A stretch of DNA of 64,000 nucleotides, from the NCBI RefSeq assembly GCF_001885075.1, contig NZ_MODU01000004.1:3906001-3970000 (forward strand), written 5' to 3'. Each line of letters opens with the position of its first letter. The stretch's first letter is position 1. The translations under genes and the position numbers were made by a program. Under the pieces are notes generated by a model. That model was not told the DNA's origin, did not search any database, and was given only the letters and a program-made list of their open reading frames with translations. Shown here one piece after another: positions 58,412 through 64,000 of this stretch. The stretch is from Alteromonas sp. V450. Its GTDB lineage: Bacteria > Pseudomonadota > Gammaproteobacteria > Enterobacterales > Alteromonadaceae.

Positions 58412-58744
58412 CTAGCTCTTTGACAGTGACTGCTGAAATTGAGCAATGGTGACCAGCGCCAACTCTATTTTCTTTACCAATGGCGCTAGCGCTTTTTTGG
58501 CCGCATTGTCATCGAGTTCTTTTAGCGATTGCCAGTCACTTGCAATCTCTTGAACATATGGACCAAAGCGCTTTGCTGATGTGCTAAACCCACTGTCATC
58601 TGCGAAAACGGCTGCAAACTTCCCTTTTTGATCGCGCTGTAAACTATCTAGTATTTGGTCGGCATCAACAGCTTTGCGGTGCAGCGTTTGAAGTGTTTCT
58701 TGAAGTTGTTGATGGACAGCTTGCATCTCTTGGCTCTGTTGCAT
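58412..58744 (-). CDS. Unknown helical protein, 110 aa
   Basis: Not recognised. A short soluble protein, helical throughout, with Gln/Leu-rich heptads (MQAVHQQLQETLQTLHR) and a motif KRFGPYVQEIASDW; no signal peptide. I chose ATG 58744, which has AAGGCG 7 nt upstream; a GTG at 58780 would add 12 residues. It is divergent from the sigma-28 promoter/YjfB region, so a link to motility is possible but only by position. Confidence 0.6.
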   Translation of the reverse strand: MQQSQEMQAVHQQLQETLQTLHRKAVDADQILDSLQRDQKGKFAAVFADDSGFSTSAKRFGPYVQEIASDWQSLKELDDNAAKKALAPLVKKIELALVTIAQFQQSLSKS

Positions 58745-58862
58745 GGTCACGCCTTTTGTTTCTAATGTAATCCGGTGCACGTGTTAGCCGCACACTTAAT
58801 GTTCATATATATTGCGCAGCTATCATTTATGCTACGCCGAATGTATCACGGTAAATAATGAT

Positions 58863-58889
58863 TAAAGTTTCGCCTTTCAAGGCCGATAA
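58863..58889 (+). promoter_or_regulatory. Perfect sigma-28 (FliA) promoter
   Basis: TAAAGTTT (58863-58870), exactly 11 nt, then GCCGATAA (58882-58889): a 16/16 match to the FliA consensus TAAAGTTT-N11-GCCGATAA. Transcription should start near 58896 and run into the leader hairpin (58971-58993) and the YjfB-type gene at 59024. Confidence 0.92.
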
Positions 58890-58895
58890 CCTGAA

Positions 58896-58993
58896 GTCAG
58901 TTGTAAATTACGAAGTCTGCGGGCAATTAAGCCGCTTGCTTTTTATGTAATGGACAACACGCCGTAAGGGTGGGCAATTCTGCCCATTTTTTT
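58896..58993 (+). ncRNA. Possible sigma-28-dependent leader or small RNA
   Basis: The RNA from the FliA promoter would be about 98 nt if it stopped at the intrinsic terminator, 31 nt before the YjfB start. It contains a five-codon ORF (58950-58967, MDNTP, stop 3 nt before the hairpin) but no obvious ribosome site. It may be an attenuated leader or a motility-regulated small RNA; the sequence alone cannot decide. No riboswitch family was recognised. Confidence 0.35.
58971..58993 (+). terminator. Intrinsic terminator inside the yjfB leader
   Basis: TGGGCA pairs with TGCCCA around ATTC, followed by seven T. It lies between the sigma-28 promoter and the YjfB-type gene, so some read-through is required to express the gene. 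Confidence 0.75.
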
Positions 58994-59023
58994 ACTTTGC
59001 TACAAGCAACAAAGGAAAATGGT

Positions 59024-59215
59024 ATGGATCTACAAGGTGCTAGTGCCTCTGGAACGTCCGGTGCGTCACTTGAGTTGGCCTCTCTTAAGTTGGCAAAAAG
59101 CCAGCAAGAGCAAGAGGGAAAAGCGTCGCTTCAGCTGCTGGAATCAGCCGCTGACGTACCAAAAGCGTCATCTTCAAACCCCGCGTTAGGCGCCAACATT
59201 GATACCTACGCGTAA
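59024..59215 (+). CDS. YjfB-type putative motility protein
   Basis: A 63-aa protein resembling the YjfB_motility family (PF14070 as I recall): an N-terminal MDLQGASASG, a helical Ala/Leu/Gln-rich middle (ELASLKLAKSQQEQEGKASL) and the diagnostic C-terminal NPALGANIDTYA, matching the family ending ...LG-x-NID. The role is unknown, linked to flagella. The ATG at 59024 follows AAAGGA (59011-59016). It is read from a perfect sigma-28 promoter 135 bp upstream, which strongly supports a motility-phase role. Ends 1 nt before the convergent epmB stop. Confidence 0.85.
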   Translation: MDLQGASASGTSGASLELASLKLAKSQQEQEGKASLQLLESAADVPKASSSNPALGANIDTYA

Positions 59216-59216
59216 G

Positions 59217-60242
59217 TTACGGATGCAAATGTAAGTCGATAGGCGTTTTGCCGGGTTGACCGCCAATTTCTCTCACCAGTTTTGGCACCAAGAAGCCCGG
59301 CAGGCGCTTTATCGCTTCTTCCATAATTGTGCGCCCTTCATAATCACTCACATAAAAATGACTCGCACCCTGCACTTTATCTAGCACGTGTAAGTAATAG
59401 GGCAGAACACCAGCCTCAAACAAGGCTTCACTTAAATCACTAATTGCATCACCGGAATCGTTCACACCTTTTAGCAATACCGACTGATTAAGTAGGGTTA
59501 CACCTCTTTCTCGTAATGTGTTTAATCGAGATTTTAGTGTTTCTGACATCTCGTTCGCGTGGTTTGCATGCAGCACCAACACTTTTTGAAGCGGCAATGC
59601 GGTAAACCACTCAACAAAGTCATGGCTAATTCTCTCTGGCAGTACTACCGGCAAGCGACTATGAATACGTAGGCGCTTTATATGGGAGATAGCGGCAATT
59701 TCACTGGCTAACCACGACAAATGATCATCTTTTGCCATCAGTGGGTCGCCACCTGAAAAAATTACCTCATTGATTTTGCGATTATTTTGAAGGTAGTCGA
59801 GCACATCAAGCCATTGATGCTTACTTACTGCATTGTCGGCGTAGGGGAAATGGCGGCGAAAACAGTAACGGCAGTTTACCGCGCAACCGGTGCGAACCAT
59901 CAATAACACGCGAGAATCGTATTTATGCAATATGCCTTTGCCTGCGGTGTCGTGCTCGTCGAGTGGATCTTCGCTATAACCTGGTGATGTTAGAAACTCG
60001 TCGCTTAACGGCATAACTTGCAAAAAAAGAGGATCGTTAGGGTTGCCCTTTTCCATTAAGTCCACAAAATGTCGTGGCACACGCATAGGAAAAAGTCGAC
60101 GTGCTTTAATGTGTTGAGCGTATTTTTCTTGGTCTAAACCTAAGTGTTGTAACAGCTTTGCAGGATCAGTAAAGCTACTTGCCAATTCTTTTTGCCAGTT
60201 ATGCTCTACAGAAATCGGTTTTTTAGGTATTATTTGTTCCAC
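59217..60242 (-). CDS. epmB: EF-P beta-lysylation protein EpmB (lysine 2,3-aminomutase)
   Basis: Radical-SAM, PLP-dependent enzyme that makes (R)-beta-lysine from lysine for attachment to EF-P. The radical-SAM cluster motif is Cys120-x3-Cys124-x2-Cys127 (CAVNCRYC), with GGDPLMAKD following (GGDP motif). The PLP Lys is expected near residue 325 ([12 protein letters not shown]). Length 341 aa, normal for EpmB. It is divergent from efp with 36 bp between starts, an arrangement also found in E. coli. Confidence 0.96.
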   Translation of the reverse strand: MEQIIPKKPISVEHNWQKELASSFTDPAKLLQHLGLDQEKYAQHIKARRLFPMRVPRHFVDLMEKGNPNDPLFLQVMPLSDEFLTSPGYSEDPLDEHDTAGKGILHKYDSRVLLMVRTGCAVNCRYCFRRHFPYADNAVSKHQWLDVLDYLQNNRKINEVIFSGGDPLMAKDDHLSWLASEIAAISHIKRLRIHSRLPVVLPERISHDFVEWFTALPLQKVLVLHANHANEMSETLKSRLNTLRERGVTLLNQSVLLKGVNDSGDAISDLSEALFEAGVLPYYLHVLDKVQGASHFYVSDYEGRTIMEEAIKRLPGFLVPKLVREIGGQPGKTPIDLHLHP

Positions 60243-60278
60243 GAAACTTTTTGTACCTTATGTTTAGACAGAGGAATT

Positions 60279-60848
60279 ATGGCTAATTACAGCACTAACG
60301 AGTTCAAAGGCGGCCTGAAAATCATGCTGGACGGCGAACCTTGCAACATTCTAGAAAACGAATACGTAAAGCCGGGTAAGGGCCAAGCGTTTAATCGCGT
60401 AAAAATCCGCAAGCTTATTTCAGGTAAAGTTTTAGAAAAAACTTTCCGCTCAGGTGAATCAGTAGAAGGCGCAGACGTAATGGATACGGAACTTGCCTAC
60501 TTATACACCGACGGCGAATTCTACCACTTTATGAACAACGATACATTCGAACAAATCGCTGCAGACGAAAAAGCAGTGGGCGAGAATAAAAAGTGGTTGG
60601 TAGAAAACGACGTTTGTACTATTACATTGTGGAACGGTTCACCTATCACAGTAACGCCACCAAACTTTGTTGAGCTAGAAATCACGGAAACTGATCCTGG
60701 CCTTAAAGGTGATACAGCGGGTACTGGCGGTAAGCCAGCAACGCTTAGCACTGGTGCAGTTGTCCGCGTTCCTCTATTCGTTCAAACAGGCGAAGTTATC
60801 CGTGTAGATACGCGCTCTGGCGAATACGTGTCTCGCGCACAAAAATAA
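60279..60848 (+). CDS. efp: Elongation factor P
   Basis: Binds between the ribosomal P and E sites and rescues ribosomes stalled on polyproline. Three beta-barrel domains; the modified Lys34 sits in [11 protein letters not shown] at the tip of domain 1, the site lysylated by EpmA. ATG 60279 follows GAGGAA and gives 189 aa (E. coli 188). It is divergent from epmB and followed by epmA, so substrate and both modifying enzymes are clustered. A terminator at 60866-60895 separates it from epmA. Confidence 0.98.
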   Translation: MANYSTNEFKGGLKIMLDGEPCNILENEYVKPGKGQAFNRVKIRKLISGKVLEKTFRSGESVEGADVMDTELAYLYTDGEFYHFMNNDTFEQIAADEKAVGENKKWLVENDVCTITLWNGSPITVTPPNFVELEITETDPGLKGDTAGTGGKPATLSTGAVVRVPLFVQTGEVIRVDTRSGEYVSRAQK

Positions 60849-60865
60849 TATCTGAGTTTACGTGT

Positions 60866-60895
60866 AAAGCCGGTGCCTTTGTGTGCCGGCTTTTT
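60866..60895 (+). terminator. Terminator after efp
   Basis: AAAGCCGG pairs with CCGGCTTT around a 12-nt loop, followed by TTTTTGTTTT. It lies 17 bp past the efp stop and 30 bp before epmA, so epmA is probably reached only by read-through or its own promoter. Confidence 0.85.
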
Positions 60896-60925
60896 GTTTT
60901 AGCTATTCTTCTTAGGTTTGAATAC

Positions 60926-61894
60926 ATGCAATCTTGGCAGCCTACTACCACTTATGAAGCCCGTGTTGCGCGAGCAGAATTACTCAGAACAATCCGTGAG
61001 TTTTTTTACGCAAGAAACGTGTTAGAGGTTGATACGCCTTTACTTTCAAACGGCACGGTCACCGATGAGCATTTAGATGCGTTTGACACGCAATTCAACT
61101 TTGCCTCATCCGGTAAGCCTACGACGCTGTATCTTCAAACTTCCCCTGAATATGCCATGAAGCGTTTATTATGTGCTGACAGCGGGAGTATTTATCAAGT
61201 ATGTAAAGCGTTTCGCCACGAAGGAGAAGGGCGTTGGCATAACCCAGAGTTCACTATGCTAGAGTGGTATCGCCTAGGCTTTGATCACTTCGCGTTAATG
61301 GACGAGGTTGACGCCTTACTGCAAGAAACGTTAAACACTGCCTCTGCCGATAAAATGACGTATCAGCAAGCCTTTCAAACCTATTTGAATATTGATCCGC
61401 TAAATGCTGATGACAATGTTTTACTAAAGGCAATGAAAGAGCAAGGCGTAGATATTGATGCGCCGCAACATCTAAGCCATGACAGCAAATTACAGTTGCT
61501 GTTCAGTTATGCTATTGAGCCTCAAATTGGTAACGAAAAACCGTGTTTCATTTACAACTTTCCCGCGTCTCAAGCGGCGCTTGCCAAGCTAAGCTCCTCT
61601 GATGAACGGGTTGCTGAACGCTTTGAGGTGTATTACCAAGGCGCTGAACTTGCTAACGGGTTTCATGAGTTAAGTGCAGCAAAAGAGCAGCGTGAGCGTT
61701 TTGAAACGGACAACGAAAAACGCAAAGAAACGGGGTTACCCCAAAAGCCCATTGATGAAAACTTTCTAAGTGCACTTAACGCAGGCTTACCAGCGTGTGC
61801 GGGCGTGGCGCTGGGCATCGACCGATTACTTATGCTTAAAACCAATGCATCGCACATACAAGAGGTGATCAACTTCACGGTAAGCAGAGCTTAG
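60926..61894 (+). CDS. epmA: EF-P lysyl-tRNA synthetase-like ligase EpmA
   Basis: Class II synthetase-like enzyme that attaches beta-lysine to Lys34 of EF-P; it lacks the anticodon-binding domain of LysRS. Motif 2 is FRHEGEGRWHNPEFTMLEWY, motif 3 is ALGIDRLLML (GVALGIDRLL). QTSPEYAMKRLL and YQGAELANGFHEL are typical. ATG 60926 with AGG 9 nt upstream gives 322 aa (E. coli 325); the longer ORF from 60881 would begin inside the efp terminator. Follows efp by 77 bp. Confidence 0.95.
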   Translation: MQSWQPTTTYEARVARAELLRTIREFFYARNVLEVDTPLLSNGTVTDEHLDAFDTQFNFASSGKPTTLYLQTSPEYAMKRLLCADSGSIYQVCKAFRHEGEGRWHNPEFTMLEWYRLGFDHFALMDEVDALLQETLNTASADKMTYQQAFQTYLNIDPLNADDNVLLKAMKEQGVDIDAPQHLSHDSKLQLLFSYAIEPQIGNEKPCFIYNFPASQAALAKLSSSDERVAERFEVYYQGAELANGFHELSAAKEQRERFETDNEKRKETGLPQKPIDENFLSALNAGLPACAGVALGIDRLLMLKTNASHIQEVINFTVSRA

Positions 61895-61991
61895 AGACGT
61901 TTAATGGGGCAGAAAAGCGAAGGCTTTGCACCTAAATAGTTACAAAACATTAAATTAGCGTAGATAAGGCGTAACTTACATTGGCCTGCGG

Positions 61992-62020
61992 TTGACATGA
62001 GCACGGCAATGCTGAAAAAT
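61992..62020 (+). promoter_or_regulatory. Probable promoter of the TonB-dependent receptor
   Basis: TTGACA (61992-61997) is a perfect -35; 17 nt later AAAAAT (62015-62020) matches TATAAT at four positions. Its -10 touches the first of the two Zur-like palindromes, which would allow direct repression. Confidence 0.45.
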
Positions 62021-62051
62021 GTTATAACATCACTAGATAATGTTATAACAT
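62019..62051. promoter_or_regulatory. Two tandem ATGTTATAACAT palindromes, Zur-like operator
   Basis: Identical 12-bp palindromes at 62019-62030 and 62040-62051, centres 21 bp apart (two helical turns). The left copy with its flank, AAATGTTATAACATCAC, closely matches the E. coli znu Zur box (AAATGTTATAATATCAC as I recall). They lie just before a His-rich TonB-dependent receptor, so zinc-dependent Zur repression is the best reading. A dimeric regulator of another family cannot be excluded. Confidence 0.6.
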
Positions 62052-62067
62052 CCTCAGAGGAATACCC

Positions 62068-64000
62068 ATGAAAATGCGTTCGCTGCTAAGTTTGTCCATA
62101 GCAGGGCTGTTAAGTGCGCCTGTGTATGCCACCACAGTAACGGGAAAAGTCACCGACACGGCAGGGCAACCTGTCGCAGGGGCTGAAGTAAAAATTGAAG
62201 GCAGCCGCCGCGTGGCTTACACCGATGTAAACGGTGTGTACCGCTTCGACGATGTAAAGCAGCCACATATTCATTTACATGTTTATTCTTCTAACTACAT
62301 TCATGGCGATAACGACTTAGGCGACGTTAATACCGACCAAAAAGTCGACTTTGTCTTAAAGCCAGCATCCGTTGAAAATATTGTGGTTACCGCCAACGCG
62401 CTTCAATCATCGGTACTCGAATCGGTTACGCCAGTGACGGTTATCGGAGCTGACAAGCTACGCAAAATTGAAGCACCAACCTTAGGTGAAACTCTCAAAA
62501 ATGCGCCCGGTGTACACAGTACCTATTTTGGCCCAGTTTCAAGTAGCCCAATTATTCGTGGTAACGATGGTCCGCGTGTCAAGATTGTTCAAAACGGTTT
62601 AGATGTTTCTGACGTATCTCGCGTTGGTCCAGATCATAACGTAGCGGCTACCCTTTCAAGCGCAACCCAAGTTGAAGTGTTGCGCGGCCCAGCAACGCTT
62701 CAATACGGCAGTGGCGCTATTGGTGGTGTGGTGAACGTGGTTGACAAACGTATTCCTCAGTATCAGATAGACGGCGTAGAAGGTGAAGCTGAAACTAGCT
62801 ACAGCACGGTGAATAATGGTTCTTATACCCGTGCTGATGTAACGGGTGGTAGCGGTAATATCGTATGGCATGTAGATGGCTTTTATCGCGACACAGACAA
62901 CGCGGATATTCCGGGCTTTGCGTCTATCGAACCCGATGACGATGAGCCTAACGGTGAATTAGAAAGCAGCGCGATGGAAACTCGCAATATTGTTGCAGGT
63001 CTTTCTTACGTGGCAGAAGAAGGCTACTTCGGTTTTGCTGTAGAGCAGCTTGACAACGAATATGGCGTACCTGGTCATAGTCATGCTCATGGTGAAGAAG
63101 AGCACCATGAAGATCACGACGAAGAGCATGAGGGTGAAGAGCACGATCATGAAGAGCATGGTCATGACGAGCACGGTGAAGAAGGTGTGTTACTTGATGT
63201 GGATATGACTCGCTATCAAGCAGCAGGTGAATGGCACTCTCCAGTACGTGGGCTGACAAACCTCAAGTTTGCAGCAGCCTACACCGATTACAAACATGCT
63301 GAAATTGAAGACGGCGAGCCAGGTACGGTTTTTACTAATGAATCGAGCGATATCCGTCTATCTGCTTATCATGAAGAAGTGAATGGCTGGCATGGCGTAT
63401 TCGGCCTACAGTTTAATCATAGTGATTATAACGCTGTGGGTGAGGAAGCCTTTACTCCGGCTAATACTACATCAAGCTACGCACTTTATATTGTAGAGCA
63501 AAAAAATGTAGGCGATGTGACGTTTGAGCTTGGCGGCCGACTTGAGCGTACCACCTTGGACGCTGACGCCAGCGAAGTGGAACTTGAGGTTTTACATGAA
63601 GAGCATGAAGGCGAGGAACACGAAGGCGAAGAGCACGACGAGGAGCATGAAGGTGAAGAACATGAAGAGCATGCTGTTGCTTTCAACTTCCCTGACTACG
63701 ATTTTACCAGCTTATCGCTTTCAGCGGGCGCTAACTGGGAATACCAGGAAGGTCATTCAATTGCTGTGACCTTATCACGCAGCGAACGCGCGCCTAGCCA
63801 GCAAGAACTTTTCTCTGCAGGCCAGCATTTAGCAACGCAAAGCTACGAGGTGGGTTTAGTATTTGATATGGATGAAGAAGGCCATATTGAAGAAACGCTT
63901 AAAGGCGTAAAAGAAGAAGTCAGTACCAATCTTGACATTACGTTTCGTAAATATACCGGCAGTTGGGGCTACAGCGCGTCTTTCTTCTACAATCAAGCTG
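62068..64000 (+). CDS. His-rich TonB-dependent receptor, probably zinc uptake (partial)
   Basis: Outer-membrane receptor, 5' part only (about 644 codons; runs off the window with no stop). Order: signal peptide (KMRSLLSLSIAGLLSAPVYA), an N-terminal carboxypeptidase-regulatory-like domain (about residues 24-95, GKVTDTAGQPVAGAEV), TonB box (ENIVVTA), plug (about 110-215, LGETLKNAPGV, VEVLRGPATLQYGSGAIGG), then the beta-barrel. Two long loops are rich in His and Glu: about residues 337-371 and 510-535, as in zinc receptors such as ZnuD. With the Zur-like operator this suggests zinc or other transition-metal import. An AGAGGA ribosome site precedes the ATG. Confidence 0.88.
   Translation, partial: MKMRSLLSLSIAGLLSAPVYATTVTGKVTDTAGQPVAGAEVKIEGSRRVAYTDVNGVYRFDDVKQPHIHLHVYSSNYIHGDNDLGDVNTDQKVDFVLKPASVENIVVTANALQSSVLESVTPVTVIGADKLRKIEAPTLGETLKNAPGVHSTYFGPVSSSPIIRGNDGPRVKIVQNGLDVSDVSRVGPDHNVAATLSSATQVEVLRGPATLQYGSGAIGGVVNVVDKRIPQYQIDGVEGEAETSYSTVNNGSYTRADVTGGSGNIVWHVDGFYRDTDNADIPGFASIEPDDDEPNGELESSAMETRNIVAGLSYVAEEGYFGFAVEQLDNEYGVPGHSHAHGEEEHHEDHDEEHEGEEHDHEEHGHDEHGEEGVLLDVDMTRYQAAGEWHSPVRGLTNLKFAAAYTDYKHAEIEDGEPGTVFTNESSDIRLSAYHEEVNGWHGVFGLQFNHSDYNAVGEEAFTPANTTSSYALYIVEQKNVGDVTFELGGRLERTTLDADASEVELEVLHEEHEGEEHEGEEHDEEHEGEEHEEHAVAFNFPDYDFTSLSLSAGANWEYQEGHSIAVTLSRSERAPSQQELFSAGQHLATQSYEVGLVFDMDEEGHIEETLKGVKEEVSTNLDITFRKYTGSWGYSASFFYNQA
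63070..63180 (+). repeat. His/Asp/Glu-rich loop repeat 1 in the TonB receptor
   Basis: About 37 codons of short imperfect repeats built from GAGCATGAAG-like units encode alternating His, Glu, Asp and Gly (for example HSHAHGEEEHHEDHDEEHEG). It lies in an expected extracellular barrel loop and probably binds metal. Confidence 0.8.
63592..63672 (+). repeat. His/Glu-rich loop repeat 2 in the TonB receptor
   Basis: Tandem variants of HEGEEHEGEEHDEEH occupy about 27 codons, with nucleotide-level repetition (GAGCATGAAGGCGAGGAA-like units). It is a second candidate metal-capture loop, distinct from the one at 63070-63180, and prone to copy-number change. Confidence 0.8.

Noticed and set aside
58950..58967. 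Five-codon ORF MDNTP in the yjfB leader
   Set aside because: Too short and without a ribosome site to call a gene; kept only as a note in the leader finding.
62948..63259. His-rich minus-strand ORFs of 103 and 71 codons
   Set aside because: They are antisense reads through the His/Asp loop of the receptor, without ribosome site or independent support.
63486..63686. Ser/Cys-rich minus-strand ORF
   Set aside because: It is the complement of the His/Glu repeats of the TonB receptor; the repetitive composition is explained by the receptor loop.

Overview
The window is a stretch of gammaproteobacterial chromosome, most likely Alteromonas or a close relative. I infer this from the E. coli-like order of housekeeping genes (ftsB-ispD-ispF-truD-pcm-nlpD-rpoS; mutH/rppH-ptsP-lgt-thyA; tolC/nudF-yqiB-cpdA-yqiA-parE), moderate G+C, marine-type accessory genes (a PrsT-like TPR lipoprotein, a bacterial voltage-gated channel, a His-rich TonB receptor) and protein lengths close to Alteromonadales homologues. 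I see no rRNA, tRNA, CRISPR array, insertion sequence, prophage or integrase. Essentially the whole window is chromosomal backbone with small accessory inserts.

Layout. 1-8.9 kb: an unknown protein with a Fur-like operator, folA, then a long minus-strand operon read ftsB-ispD-ispF-truD-pcm-yqaA-nlpD-rpoS (envelope division, isoprenoids, tRNA and protein repair, amidase activation, general stress sigma factor), with a TIGR03545-type gene upstream. 9-20 kb: a Cache chemoreceptor, an Lrp/AsnC regulator divergent from a zinc alcohol dehydrogenase, putA without its DNA-binding domain, a YgiM-like SH3 protein divergent from a CYTH-CHAD triphosphatase, and a membrane protein with an AraC-like C-terminus. 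20-32 kb: mutH divergent from rppH, then ptsP-tauE-lgt-thyA, followed closely by a REC-CheC-like protein and a PAS-GGDEF cyclase, which face a hybrid histidine kinase. 30-44.6 kb: an AmpG-like transporter, small unknowns, rluA, rapA, a secreted gluzincin, a PIN-PhoH protein, a transglutaminase-like protein, cysG and deaD. 44.9-58.8 kb: the PrsT-like lipoprotein, ion channel, a 50-residue ORF, tolC, the nudF-yqiB-cpdA-yqiA-parE block, a PQ-loop-like membrane protein, a HAD phosphatase and two unknowns. 58.8-64 kb: a YjfB motility gene behind a perfect sigma-28 promoter, the EF-P modification cluster epmB/efp/epmA, and a TonB-dependent receptor running off the end, preceded by paired Zur-like palindromes.

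How the genes work together. Several sets make functional sense: EF-P with its lysylation enzymes EpmA and EpmB; IspD and IspF in the MEP pathway; NudF, CpdA and other housekeeping hydrolases before topoisomerase IV; and a local phosphorelay/c-di-GMP cluster (REC-CheC, GGDEF, hybrid kinase). Metal regulation shows at both ends (Fur-like at 487-501, Zur-like at 62019-62051). Flagellar regulation shows at 58863-58889 and perhaps, more weakly, ahead of the chemoreceptor.

I found no clear new multi-gene defence or mobile system. The best leads are the sigma-28 leader with an internal terminator before yjfB, the REC-CheC/GGDEF/hybrid kinase group downstream of thyA, the membrane-anchored AraC-like protein, the Fur-boxed unknown gene and the orphan PrsT-like lipoprotein. 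Where a GTG/TTG or later ATG had a better ribosome binding site or fitted the family start better, I moved the start and said so.
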